Below are positions 29,247 through 38,621 of a stretch of DNA of 64,000 bases, piece by piece. Under the pieces are notes generated by a model. The model was not told the origin of the DNA. It made no database searches and saw only the letters and a list, made by a program, of their open reading frames with translations. Source of the stretch: Paraburkholderia diazotrophica. GTDB taxonomy: Bacteria; Pseudomonadota; Gammaproteobacteria; Burkholderiales; Burkholderiaceae. Within the stretch, counting starts at the first letter, position 1, and each line of letters begins with the position of its first letter. A program made the position numbers and the translations under genes. The stretch covers positions 369,397-433,396 of the forward strand of contig NZ_FNYE01000002.1 in NCBI RefSeq assembly GCF_900108945.1, given 5' to 3'.

Positions 29247-29915
29247 GTGAACCTTCGAGTCATGCTGGCAGACGATCACCCGTTTGTTCTGCTCGGTATC
29301 CGGGCCACTCTGATGGCGCAAGGAGGCTTCACTGTCGTCGGTGAGGCGACGAGTCCTTCGTCACTCGTGCAATTGATGGAGAAGACGCCATGCGACGTGC
29401 TCGTAACGGACCTGACCATGCCCGATTCGTCGGGCGACTCCGACGACGGTCTGCGACTCATTCGGCGCATTCGCACGCGTTGGCCGGAAGTACGCATCGT
29501 CGTGCTGACGAGTCTGACCAACGCCGCCATTCTCCGCTCGATCATGTCGGACGGCGTGATAGGCATGCTCAACAAGAGCGAATCGATGGACGAACTCGCG
29601 TCGGCCATCCGCTCAGCGGGCATGAGTCGCTCATACGTCAGCCGGTCGATCCTGCAAACCCTGGCGGACGCAAGCGGCGAGCCGCTTGGCATGTCACCCA
29701 TGCGCCATCTGTCGCCGCGTCAGGCCGAAGTCATCCGGATGTTCGTGCGCGGCAAGTCGATCTCGGAGATTGCTCGCGAACTCGGGCGCGATGTCAGGAC
29801 GGTCAGCCGGCAGAAGCGCGACGCGATGGCGAAGCTCGGCGTCAGCAACGACCCTGGACTCTTCGCGTTCGTGCGCGCATACGGTCTTGTACAGAGACAT
29901 ATAGCGGATTGCTAA
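29247..29915 (+). CDS. NarL/RcsB-type response regulator 1
   Basis: A 222-residue regulator with an N-terminal receiver (about 1-125) and a C-terminal LuxR-type helix-turn-helix (about 153-215). The acidic pocket is Asp9/Asp10, the predicted phospho-acceptor is Asp55 (LVTDLTMP), and the conserved Lys lies in MLNKSES. The recognition region KSISEIARELGRDVRTVSRQ and the insertion after the phospho-site (GDSDDG) resemble RcsB/EvgA. Start is a GTG at 29247 with AGGCAAGGCGG before it. It is the first of three tandem regulators and probably a partner of the hybrid kinase 3 kb downstream. That pairing is inferred from proximity. Confidence 0.9.
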   Translation: MNLRVMLADDHPFVLLGIRATLMAQGGFTVVGEATSPSSLVQLMEKTPCDVLVTDLTMPDSSGDSDDGLRLIRRIRTRWPEVRIVVLTSLTNAAILRSIMSDGVIGMLNKSESMDELASAIRSAGMSRSYVSRSILQTLADASGEPLGMSPMRHLSPRQAEVIRMFVRGKSISEIARELGRDVRTVSRQKRDAMAKLGVSNDPGLFAFVRAYGLVQRHIADC

Positions 29916-30038
29916 CTAATTATCCGATTCGTCAATTTCAGAGAACTCTTATGTCTGCGTGCAGTTGAATGTCTGATTCTCGCGGGCATCGCGCCCACTA
30001 CATCGATACCAAGCTAGAGCACAGGAGGGACCCACGAC

Positions 30039-30749
30039 GTGAACATCAGAAAGGACGTGACACTGCCGATCCGCACCATCATTGCCGACGATCATCCGCT
30101 CGTCCTGCTCGCGATGGAGAACCTGATGTCGGGCTTTCCGAACATCGAGCTGGTGGGTAAAGCAACAGACTCATCCGAACTGTTCGCCGAGGCACAGCGC
30201 GTCGAATGTGATCTCGTCGTCATGGATCTGTATATGCCGGGTGGCACGCATGGCGACGGTGTCGAAATGGTCCGTCGTTTCAGGGAGCGTCATCCCGATG
30301 TGGTTGTGGTTGTATTGACCATGGAGGTCGCGGCCGAGGTGCTGCAAAAAGCGATTGGACTTGGCGTGGGTGCCGTGATCAGCAAGCGCGATCGCATCGA
30401 TCTCATTCACGTGGCGATCGTTACAGCGCTGGCGCGCGAATGCTATATCGGTCCAGCGATTCGTGCGCTGCTGGCCGAAGCCACGCTGTCGCGCCGCATC
30501 GACTACGTACGACAGGTTCTATCGAGACGTGAACTCGAAGTGCTGACGCACTATGCGTCGGGACGCGGCGTGACCGAGATCGCACTGAGGCTCGGACGAA
30601 GCGTCAAGACAATCAGCGCGCAGAAATGCACGGCGATGCGCAAGCTGTCGCTGCAAAGCGATGCCGATCTGTTCAGGTTCGCAGTCGAGCATGGTCTCGT
30701 GCCTGGCGACCAATCAGGCGCCGAAGGACGGATGGCCGCAAGAGCCTGA
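30039..30749 (+). CDS. NarL/RcsB-type response regulator 2
   Basis: A 236-residue receiver plus LuxR-type helix-turn-helix protein. The acidic pair is at about 17-18, predicted phospho-Asp63 (VMDLYMP) and Lys in VISKRDR. The DNA-binding segment (LSRRELEVL...VTEIALRLGRSVKTISAQK) is very close in pattern to RcsB. Start is a GTG at 30039 with a strong AGGAGGG nine bases upstream, which decides it. It lies 123 bp after regulator 1 and 87 bp before regulator 3. It is more similar to its neighbours in design than in sequence, suggesting old duplication. Confidence 0.9.
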   Translation: MNIRKDVTLPIRTIIADDHPLVLLAMENLMSGFPNIELVGKATDSSELFAEAQRVECDLVVMDLYMPGGTHGDGVEMVRRFRERHPDVVVVVLTMEVAAEVLQKAIGLGVGAVISKRDRIDLIHVAIVTALARECYIGPAIRALLAEATLSRRIDYVRQVLSRRELEVLTHYASGRGVTEIALRLGRSVKTISAQKCTAMRKLSLQSDADLFRFAVEHGLVPGDQSGAEGRMAARA

Positions 30750-30836
30750 CGCACTGGCATTGCGAACGTGGGCAAGGCGACCGTCCGAGGGGAAGCGCGA
30801 TATGCGACGGCGGTCGACTAACAAGAATACAAAAAG

Positions 30837-31478
30837 ATGGAAAACAAGATTCGCGTCATCATGGCCGATGACCACGCCTGTGTGCGCGATGGCATCCGGT
30901 TTTTGCTCAATCAGATCACGCATGTGTCGATTGTCGGCGAAGCGTCCGATACGCAAGGACTCGCCGATTTGCTCGATTCGTGCGCGTGTGACGTCGTCGT
31001 GTCGGATATCGGCATGCCGGGTATCGACGGCGAGAGCAATGCGATCCAGTTTCTGAGGCGTTTGTTGTATCACGCGCCACAGTTGCCCATCGTGGTGCTA
31101 ACCATGATCCATCAGGCGTCCATCCTGGTGGGCCTGCTGCAGCACGGCGTTGCGGCCGTCGTCGACAAGCGCGACATCACGTCGTCGCTCGTTCATGCAA
31201 TCGACGCTGCACTGACCGGGCAGGGCTATCTGTCCGATCACGCCCGCACCGCAATCGCGCAGGCGGGCGCGCCTCAGCCCAGGGTGGGTGTCATAAGTGC
31301 AGGCGAGTGGAAAGTGTTCACGATGTACGTAAGCGGTATGACGATCGGTCAGATTGCCGTCAGGCTCAACCGCAGCGCCAAGACGATCAGCACACAAAAG
31401 CGCAACGCGATGCGTAAGTTGGGGCTGGAAACGGAAGCCGACGTCATCGATTACGCCTGCCAGATCGGGCTCACGTGA
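30837..31478 (+). CDS. NarL/RcsB-type response regulator 3
   Basis: A 213-residue receiver plus LuxR-type helix-turn-helix protein. The acidic pair is Asp11/Asp12, predicted phospho-Asp57 (VVSDIGMP) and Lys in VVDKRDI. The helix-turn-helix (IGQIAVRLNRSAKTISTQKRNAMRKLGLE) is RcsB-like. Its first helix reads ISAGEWKVF, lacking the usual Ser-x-Arg-Glu of LuxR-type domains, so its DNA or dimer contacts may differ. The ATG at 30837 has only a weak A-rich Shine-Dalgarno. It is third in the tandem set. Confidence 0.9.
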   Translation: MENKIRVIMADDHACVRDGIRFLLNQITHVSIVGEASDTQGLADLLDSCACDVVVSDIGMPGIDGESNAIQFLRRLLYHAPQLPIVVLTMIHQASILVGLLQHGVAAVVDKRDITSSLVHAIDAALTGQGYLSDHARTAIAQAGAPQPRVGVISAGEWKVFTMYVSGMTIGQIAVRLNRSAKTISTQKRNAMRKLGLETEADVIDYACQIGLT

Positions 31479-31695
31479 GCGCATATCGCGAGCCTCAAGT
31501 GGCCCTTGAATGTGTCGCCGCTTTTCGGACTTGTCTGATTCCACCTTTTTTCAGCCAGGCAAACAATTCTCTGTTGTCCCCGATTCGCGGGGCGTGGCGC
31601 CATGCCATTGATTCGCCATGCAAATCAATCGACACCGAGCGCATCAATGAAACCAGCCCGTGGACTTATCGGGTGGCGCAGTTACGGGAGGGTGC

Positions 31696-32442
31696 ATGTC
31701 AGGGCTGGGGAAGCGGTTGATCGTCGAGGGTGCCGGAACGGCGTGGCTCGTATTCGTGGGTTGCGGCACGGCTGTGCTCAATGCGGGTTTGCAAGGCAGC
31801 AGCGTGCTGGTCGTGCCGCTGGCATTCGGATTTGCGCTGGCTACGGCGATCTATGTGTTCGGGCGTTTTTCAGGCGCTCACTTCAATCCCGCCGTCACTG
31901 TCGGCTTCGTGACGGCTCAGCGTTTTCCCGTTCGCGATCTCGCTCCGTATATTGCCGCGCAGGTTCTCGGCGCGATCGCTGGCGCTGCGTTGCTTGCTTA
32001 TATCGCAAGCGGCCGACCCGGCTTCGCGCTTGCGGCTAGCGAATTTGGCGCCAACGGATATGGCGATCACTCTCCCGCCGACTTTCAATTCCACTCGGCT
32101 TTGGCCGTTGAACTGGCGATGTCCTTCGCGTTCGTCATGGCGCGCATGCTGACATCAGACGGCAGATCGGCGAGATTGCTTGGTCCACTGGTAACAGGCG
32201 TGTGGCTGACGTTGAGCTACATCGTCGCTACACCTGTGACCAACGCGTCGCTCAATCCCGCGCGTTCGACGGGGCCGGCGCTCTTCGTCGGCGATTGGGC
32301 GCTCGATCAGTTGTGGCTGTTCTGGGCAGCGCCGCTGGCAGGCGGCGTGCTCGCCGGCCTGCTGCATTCGTATCTGCTATGTCATCCGAACGATGCGCTT
32401 GCGCCTTCTTCGCGCGGGGATAGGCACGGCGAATCGGCGTGA
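31696..32442 (+). CDS. MIP-family aquaporin / glycerol facilitator
   Basis: A 248-residue channel protein of the major intrinsic protein family with six membrane segments and both pore motifs, NPAV near residue 63 and NPAR near 193. It likely conducts water or a small neutral solute. The ATG at 31696 is preceded by GGGAGGG; an upstream GTG at 31660 is also in frame. Only 10 bp separate it from the hybrid kinase gene, so the two are probably cotranscribed. That is unusual and hints at a link between the kinase signal and membrane water or solute flux. Confidence 0.87.
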   Translation: MSGLGKRLIVEGAGTAWLVFVGCGTAVLNAGLQGSSVLVVPLAFGFALATAIYVFGRFSGAHFNPAVTVGFVTAQRFPVRDLAPYIAAQVLGAIAGAALLAYIASGRPGFALAASEFGANGYGDHSPADFQFHSALAVELAMSFAFVMARMLTSDGRSARLLGPLVTGVWLTLSYIVATPVTNASLNPARSTGPALFVGDWALDQLWLFWAAPLAGGVLAGLLHSYLLCHPNDALAPSSRGDRHGESA

Positions 32443-32452
32443 GTGCGCAATC

Positions 32453-35400
32453 ATGCTTTCGTCGTGCGTTTCCACCCGTTCGTTTTCAGGCTTCGCATTC
32501 GGCGCCACGCTGATCCGCATCTGTCGGGCGCTCGTAAGCAGCCTCGCGTTGTTGTCGATGCTGTGCGGCCAACCGGCGTACGCGGCACCTGAACGCGATC
32601 CGCTCGCGTTCCCATCGACGCTGGTTGTCGGCGTGCTCGAGAACGGCTGGTCGCCATTCGAGATGTTTCAGGAGGGCGCACTCGCCGGCTTGAGCGTCGA
32701 CTATCTGCATGCGGTTGTCGGACCGGACACGAAGATCGAGACGAAGAGCTTTCCGGACATGGAGCAACTGCTCGCGGCGGCATGTTCGAACCGGGTCGAT
32801 GTGCTGATGAGCATCGCTCGCACACCGGAGCGTGAGCATTGCCTGTCGTTCTCGGTGCCTTACTTTCGCGGTTCGACTTCTGCCGTGACGCTTGCCAGCA
32901 ATGCGCTGGTGTTGTCCGGCCAGACACAGGTCCAGAACGCGCGTGTCGCCGTCGAACGCGGTTTTGCGCTCAGTTCGGTGTTGCGTGAGCGATATCCGCG
33001 CGCCCGGATCGATTCCTTCGCCGACACGTCATCGGCGTTACGGGCGGTCAAACAGGGCGGCGACGACGTCTACTTTGGCTTCACTCCCGCTGTGCGGCAC
33101 TACCTCGCCGATCCCGAATTTCGCAGCCTGAGCGTCGCATTCGAGGAAACCGGCCAGTTCAGCGAGATGCGCTTCGCGGTGCCTGTTGCGAGGAGCGATC
33201 TGCGAGACAAGCTGGACAGCGGACTCGCAGCGATGCAACCAGAAGACGAGGCCGCCATTCGGGCGCGCTGGCTCGGCGGCGGCTTCGACGCACGGCCTGC
33301 TTCGATGGTATCCAATCTCGTGCTGAGCCGCGAAGAGCAGGCCTGGCTTCAATCGCTGCCGCCATTGTCGGTTGGCTTCGACAGCAATTGGGCTCCATTC
33401 AGTACGCTCGATGAAATGGGTAGACCGTCGGGCGTCGCCGCCGACTATCTCGACTATCTCGGCCGCACACTTGGCGTCACCTTCCATCGCGCGCCTGCGA
33501 AGGACTGGTTCGCGACGATTGCCGACTTCGGCCGCGGCAACGTCGCCGTGCTCGCCACCGCCACGCGCAACGATCCGCGGCTGTCGCGAGCGGCCTTTAG
33601 CCAGGCATACGAAACTTATCCGCTCGTCATCGTGGCGCGCGAAAACGAACCGGCCGCGCGCAGTCTCAACGATTTCTCGTCGCGCCGTGTAATGGTGTCG
33701 GCGCATACCCAGGGTTCGGTGCCGTTTCATCTGTATGGCGTATCTGCGGCGCACGTGGCCGTTACTGCGAGGCTCGACGAGGCCTTGAAGGCGATTGCCT
33801 CAGGCCGCGCCGATGCGCTGGTCGGCAATGTCGCCGAAGTCGATGCCGCGCTGACGCAGCAATATGCTGGCGTGCTGAAGATCGTCGGTACAGTGCGCGA
33901 ACCGGACGCGGTGGGCTTCGCAGTCCGTCAGAACCTCGCGCCGCTGGCCGGGCTGATCGACCGGGCATTGCTCGCGATGCCCGCCTCGGAGCGGCAGCGT
34001 ATCCGTCAGAAGTGGGTGACGGGCGACCTCCACGCGCAGGGCGCCTGGAGCGTGACCGCGCTCAGGCTGTTGCCGGTGCTGATCGGTATCGGCGTTGTGC
34101 TGCTGGTGACGCTGCGGGCGTACGTGATGTTGCAGCGTGAAGTCACCCGGCGCGAACGCACGGAGCACGAACTCGAGTCGCAGCTGAACTTCCAGCAAAC
34201 GATGATGGAAATGATGCCGTATCCGTTCGTCGCGAAAGATTTGCGCGGGCGCTACATCGCCGTCAATCGTGCCTACGAGGAAGCGACCGGGCTCAGACGC
34301 AACGCGGTGATGGCCCGCACGAGCACCGACGTCCGCGCGTGGGGCGAGGACAACAGCGTGCGTCTCGAACAGCTGACGCATGACGCGCTGGCGAGTGGAA
34401 TACCCACGCAGATCGAGCTCGAATTCGACGACCCCAACGGCGATACGCGGCACGGTCTGTTCTGCGTACGTGTTTGCAACGGTGCCGACGGTACGCCTTC
34501 GTGTGTGCTGGGCACGGTCGTCGACATCACCGACATTCGCCGCGCCGAAATGCTTGCGAGCGAAACGCAGCGGCGTCTCGTCGACGTGACAGCGTCGCTG
34601 CCGGCCGTGGTGTTCCAGTTGCGCCGCGGGCTCGATGGCAAGTACACGTTCCCGTACGTCGGCGGCGATACCAAGCATCTGCTCGGCTACGACAGCGCGG
34701 CGCTGATGCGCACAGGCGCACTCGATTTCGCCACCATCTGCATGGACGACCGGCCGGTAGTCGTTTCGGAACTGGAACGCTCGGCGGAATTGTCGACGCC
34801 CGTGCACCTGGAATTCCGGATCGACGGGCCGACCGAGCAGCGCTGGGTTCGCGCTGAGCTGGTGCCGCGTCTCGAGCCGTCGGGCGTGACAGTCTGGAGC
34901 GGCTATTGGGTGGACGCGAGCATCGAGCGGTTGCGAGCCGACGAGCTGGCGCACGCGCGCGATCTGGCCGAAGCCGCCTCGCGCGCAAAGGACGACTTTC
35001 TCGCGATGATGAGCCACGAAATCCGTACGCCGATGAACGGCGTGCTCGGGCTCGTCGAAGTACTGGAGCGCACGCGGCTCGAAGCCGATCAGGGCGAGAT
35101 GCTCCGTATGATTCACGAGTCGGCGGGCGCGTTGCTGCAAATTCTCGATGACTTGCTCGACTACTCGAAGATCGAAGCGGGACGGCTGACCATCGAATCG
35201 GAGCCCATCGACTTGCGCGATCTCGTCGACACGGCAGTTGGCCTGCTGGCAGGACGCGCGCATGAGAAAGGCCTGAAAGTGCGCGTCGATGTCGAGCCTC
35301 AGGTGGCCGCGACGCTGCGCGGCGACAGCGTTCGTCTGCGACAAATCCTGTTCAATCTGCTCGGCAACGCGATCAAGTTCACGCCTCAAGGTGAGGTCGA

Positions 35401-36913
35401 CGTGCGCGTCGTAGTGATTGAGCAGAGCGAGGCAGGGCAAACAGTCGAGATCACCGTCGACGATACGGGTATCGGCATCGCGCCCGAAGTGCAGGCGCGG
35501 CTGTTCGAGCCGTTCGTGCAGGCGGAATCGTCAACGACGCGGCGCTTCGGCGGCACAGGCCTCGGCCTCACGATCTGCCGTAAGCTCGTTGCGTTGATGG
35601 GCGGCACGCTCACGTTGTCCAGTACGCAAGGCAAAGGCACGCGCATGAAGTTGCGGCTGCTGATGCCGCTCGAAACGGAGCACTACACGGCGGGCGGATT
35701 GCGCGGCAAGCGTGGGATAGTCGCGACAGCCGATGCGGCCGTCGCGCAGGCGCTGATCCACTTCGGCGCGGCGCTCGGCATCGATTTGCGTTGCGCTGAT
35801 CCGGAGCGCGAGCAATTGAGCGATCCGCGAGCGCTGCGTGATGTGGATCTGGTTTTTGTCGACGTTGGCGTTGAAGTGCCCGCAGCCGTCGAGCAGTCCG
35901 GCGCGAAGGTCGTCGTCCTGACCGAGAAGCCCAAGCCGACGGGCTACCGGATCGTCGACAACGCCGTACGCGTGAGCATCAATCCGATTTCGTGGCGCGG
36001 CCTGAGCGCGGCATGCGCCGCGGCGCTGACGGGACTGTCGCCCGCGCCGGCGCGGGCGACTGGTGAGGCAGAGGCGGGCGTCGTTGCGCCGCCGGATCGG
36101 GAACGCGCGATAGCGAGCGGTCGGCTCGTGCTCGTCGCCGAAGATCATCCCGTGAACCAGGAATTGATCCGTCATCAACTGGCGCTGCTCGGCTTTGCCT
36201 GCGACGTCGTCAACGATGGTGCCGAAGCCATCGACGCGCTCGGCTCGACACCGTACGGCTTTCTCATTACCGACTGCCACATGCCTCGGATGTCCGGCTA
36301 CGAACTCGCGCGAGCGATTCGCGAGAAAGAGGCGCAGACGGGCGCGCGGCTGCCGATTCTCGGCATCACCGCGAACACCGCGCCGGAAGATTTGAAGGCG
36401 TGCCGCGACGCCGGTATGGACGATTGCCTCATCAAGCCAACGCGCCTCGCCACGTTGCGCGACTACCTGAGCCGTTGGTTCGTTGCGGACAGCTCGCGTA
36501 CGGGCACGCCCGGCGAGGCGCCAGGCGTCCCCGTTGCCGACGCGCGGCCCGAGAATGCCGACACCACGACGTTCGTCCCCGTCGATCTGAGCCAGCTGAC
36601 CCAGGTCTGGGGCAGCGAGTCGACGGTGAAGTCGTTGCTCGATGCGTTCGTGTCCGCGGTGCGCGACGACATGCGCGCGTTGCCGGCGCTGCTGCATGAG
36701 CCGGATGTCGCGGAGCTGCGGCAATGGCATCATCGCGTCGCCGGCGCCGTTAGCGTGTTGCAGTATCCGCCGTTGCTTCGAGCGCTCGAACACTATCGTC
36801 GGCAGTTGACGGTTGCACCGCCCGAGACGCTGCGCAGCGAAGGCATCACCCTCGCGCGTATGTGCAATGCGATGCTCGACGGCATCGAGGTGCAGGCTGC
36901 GCTGCTTGCATAA
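32453..36913 (+). CDS. BvgS/EvgS-type hybrid sensor histidine kinase
   Basis: A 1486-residue phosphorelay kinase. In order: signal peptide (about 1-45), two periplasmic solute-binding (Venus-flytrap, SBP_bac_3) domains at about 57-285 and 300-525, a membrane helix near 536-558, and two PAS domains (about 586-700 and 710-835). HisKA follows with His855 in MSHEIRTPMNG, then HATPase (about 955-1070; NLLGNAIKF, DDTGIGIA, GGTGLGL). Next are a degenerate receiver-like region (about 1080-1190), a receiver with Asp1274 (ITDCHMP), and a C-terminal HPt with His1427 (HHRVAGAV). The output regulators are probably the three RcsB-like proteins upstream. The second PAS domain is an extra relative to BvgS, which has one. 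The ATG at 32453 gives a good signal peptide. Confidence 0.93.
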   Translation: MLSSCVSTRSFSGFAFGATLIRICRALVSSLALLSMLCGQPAYAAPERDPLAFPSTLVVGVLENGWSPFEMFQEGALAGLSVDYLHAVVGPDTKIETKSFPDMEQLLAAACSNRVDVLMSIARTPEREHCLSFSVPYFRGSTSAVTLASNALVLSGQTQVQNARVAVERGFALSSVLRERYPRARIDSFADTSSALRAVKQGGDDVYFGFTPAVRHYLADPEFRSLSVAFEETGQFSEMRFAVPVARSDLRDKLDSGLAAMQPEDEAAIRARWLGGGFDARPASMVSNLVLSREEQAWLQSLPPLSVGFDSNWAPFSTLDEMGRPSGVAADYLDYLGRTLGVTFHRAPAKDWFATIADFGRGNVAVLATATRNDPRLSRAAFSQAYETYPLVIVARENEPAARSLNDFSSRRVMVSAHTQGSVPFHLYGVSAAHVAVTARLDEALKAIASGRADALVGNVAEVDAALTQQYAGVLKIVGTVREPDAVGFAVRQNLAPLAGLIDRALLAMPASERQRIRQKWVTGDLHAQGAWSVTALRLLPVLIGIGVVLLVTLRAYVMLQREVTRRERTEHELESQLNFQQTMMEMMPYPFVAKDLRGRYIAVNRAYEEATGLRRNAVMARTSTDVRAWGEDNSVRLEQLTHDALASGIPTQIELEFDDPNGDTRHGLFCVRVCNGADGTPSCVLGTVVDITDIRRAEMLASETQRRLVDVTASLPAVVFQLRRGLDGKYTFPYVGGDTKHLLGYDSAALMRTGALDFATICMDDRPVVVSELERSAELSTPVHLEFRIDGPTEQRWVRAELVPRLEPSGVTVWSGYWVDASIERLRADELAHARDLAEAASRAKDDFLAMMSHEIRTPMNGVLGLVEVLERTRLEADQGEMLRMIHESAGALLQILDDLLDYSKIEAGRLTIESEPIDLRDLVDTAVGLLAGRAHEKGLKVRVDVEPQVAATLRGDSVRLRQILFNLLGNAIKFTPQGEVDVRVVVIEQSEAGQTVEITVDDTGIGIAPEVQARLFEPFVQAESSTTRRFGGTGLGLTICRKLVALMGGTLTLSSTQGKGTRMKLRLLMPLETEHYTAGGLRGKRGIVATADAAVAQALIHFGAALGIDLRCADPEREQLSDPRALRDVDLVFVDVGVEVPAAVEQSGAKVVVLTEKPKPTGYRIVDNAVRVSINPISWRGLSAACAAALTGLSPAPARATGEAEAGVVAPPDRERAIASGRLVLVAEDHPVNQELIRHQLALLGFACDVVNDGAEAIDALGSTPYGFLITDCHMPRMSGYELARAIREKEAQTGARLPILGITANTAPEDLKACRDAGMDDCLIKPTRLATLRDYLSRWFVADSSRTGTPGEAPGVPVADARPENADTTTFVPVDLSQLTQVWGSESTVKSLLDAFVSAVRDDMRALPALLHEPDVAELRQWHHRVAGAVSVLQYPPLLRALEHYRRQLTVAPPETLRSEGITLARMCNAMLDGIEVQAALLA

Positions 36914-36948
36914 GGTCTCGTTTCCTCCCGCTTGGCAAGGCTTTGCGT

Positions 36949-36973
36949 CGCTGCGTGTGCTTCACACGCAGCG
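36949..36973. terminator. Strong hairpin after the hybrid kinase gene
   Basis: A perfect 11-bp stem CGCTGCGTGTG/CACACGCAGCG with a 3-base loop CTT lies 36 bp after the kinase stop codon. There is no T-tract, so it may be a weak or factor-assisted terminator or an mRNA-stabilising hairpin. Confidence 0.4.
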
Positions 36974-37070
36974 CTGCGATTTGCACTAGTATGTGCTGGC
37001 GCTACGTGCGGCATCGCGTCGACAGCCATGCGTATGCGCCGATGCCGCGTGCAAAGACTCGGAGAAAACA

Positions 37071-37505
37071 ATGACTGCAATTCGAAAGCTGAGCTTGGTG
37101 GCTGTACTGTGGGCGCTGGCGTCGGGGGTTGCGCTTGCGGATACGGTCGAATTGAAGGCCGACCTCGAACCGTCGAGCGAAGTGCCGCCGCGCGTCAGCC
37201 ACGGACACGGCGCGTTGGATGCCACTTTCGACACGTCGACCAAAACCCTTAAATGGACGGCAACGTACGAGGGCTTGTCGGGGCCTGTGACGATGGCACA
37301 CTTCCATGGTCCTGCCCCCGTCGGTCAAAACGCGAAGGTGCAGGTGCCTATCGACAAGAGCGCGTTGGCCAGCCCGATCAAAGGTTCCGCGACGCTGACC
37401 GAACAGCAGGTCACGGACCTCATGGCGGGCCAGTGGTATTTCAACGTTCACACCGCGCAGAATCCGTCGGGTGAAATTCGCGGCCAGCTCCTGCCGGCGA
37501 ATTGA
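37071..37505 (+). CDS. Secreted CHRD-domain protein
   Basis: A 144-residue protein with a clear signal peptide (about 1-23, ending GVALA) followed by a single CHRD domain, a chordin-related fold of unknown function widespread in bacteria. Typical features are the HFHGPAPVGQNA and WYFNVHTAQNPSGEIRGQL segments. The ATG at 37071 follows GGAGAAAACA. It is likely periplasmic or extracellular. Neighbours do not suggest a role. Confidence 0.88.
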   Translation: MTAIRKLSLVAVLWALASGVALADTVELKADLEPSSEVPPRVSHGHGALDATFDTSTKTLKWTATYEGLSGPVTMAHFHGPAPVGQNAKVQVPIDKSALASPIKGSATLTEQQVTDLMAGQWYFNVHTAQNPSGEIRGQLLPAN

Positions 37506-37670
37506 ACGATCGCGTTCGCCGGAAGCGCCCACGCCGTTTCTGGCTTTCGTTACCTTTCCAAACGGCGCGCCCGGTTGCGACGCCAAAAGAACCCCCTTCG
37601 AGTCTCCTTCGACGGAAGCCAGCCAAAAGCCACGTACCATGACGCTTAACCGTCGATGGAGGCCATTCCG

Positions 37671-38621
37671 ATGAGTTGGCAAAGCGCCTTGGCGTGCTGG
37701 TTTCTGCGCCGTCAGTTTCATCCGCAGACGCGGCATTCGACGATCAACGCCGAACGCGCGCGCAAGATGACAGCGAAGCGCGCCTATACGCCGCGCGTGC
37801 CGCCCGGCTGGACGTTGCACGAACGGTATCGCGAGCAGGACTGGCCGTTGCGCGGCGAATGGCTCACGCGCGCCGACGGCCGACACGCGGCGACGATCCT
37901 GTATCTGCATGGCGGCGGCTACTACTTTTGCTCGCCGCAGACGCATCGCGCGGCTTCCTTCGGCCTCGCCACGCGCAGCGGCGCGCGCGTCTTCTCGCTC
38001 GATTACCGGCTCGCGCCGGAGCACCCGTTTCCTGCCGCGCTCGACGATGCGCTCGCCGCGTATCGACATCTGCTCGACGAAGGGACGAAGCCGGGATCGA
38101 TCGTGATCGCGGGCGATTCGGCGGGCGGCGGTCTCGCGCTCGCGACGCTCGTCGCGTTGCGCGATGCAGGCGATTCGCTGCCCGCGGGCGCGGTCCTGTT
38201 TTCTCCGTGGACCGATCTGGCCGCGACAGGCGCCTCGTTGCAAACCAATGACGGGATCGATCCGATGTTTCATGGTCCGTCCGTCGCGCGCGCGGCAAAG
38301 CTTTATCTCGGCGGCACGCCCGCGACGCATCCGTACGCTTCGCCGCTCTACGCGGACCTGAGCGGCCTGCCGCCGCTCTTCATGCACGTGAGCAGCACGG
38401 AGGTGCTGCTCGACGATTCACGCCGCGTCGTGGACAAGGCGCGCACCGCGGGCGTCGATGTCGACTTCGAGATCTGGCGCAAGATGCCGCACGTATGGCA
38501 GCTGTGGGTGCCGTTCATTCCGGAGGCGAGCCGCTCGCTCGATCTCGCCGCCCGTTTCGTCCGGCGCGTGACGGGCATGCAGGGCGATCTTCATCCGTCG
38601 AGCGAAACGTCGATTGCCTGA
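37671..38621 (+). CDS. Alpha/beta hydrolase, HSL-type esterase
   Basis: A 316-residue hydrolase of the hormone-sensitive-lipase (family IV) group. The oxyanion-hole HGGGYYF is near residue 84, the nucleophile GDSAGGG near 149, and the acid/His pair in the C-terminal half (His in KMPHVWQ). It probably hydrolyses short-chain esters in the cytoplasm. The ATG at 37671 has GGAGG nine bases upstream; an ATG at 37656 would overlap that site. Its last 31 bp overlap the end of the convergent EcsC gene. Confidence 0.9.
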   Translation: MSWQSALACWFLRRQFHPQTRHSTINAERARKMTAKRAYTPRVPPGWTLHERYREQDWPLRGEWLTRADGRHAATILYLHGGGYYFCSPQTHRAASFGLATRSGARVFSLDYRLAPEHPFPAALDDALAAYRHLLDEGTKPGSIVIAGDSAGGGLALATLVALRDAGDSLPAGAVLFSPWTDLAATGASLQTNDGIDPMFHGPSVARAAKLYLGGTPATHPYASPLYADLSGLPPLFMHVSSTEVLLDDSRRVVDKARTAGVDVDFEIWRKMPHVWQLWVPFIPEASRSLDLAARFVRRVTGMQGDLHPSSETSIA

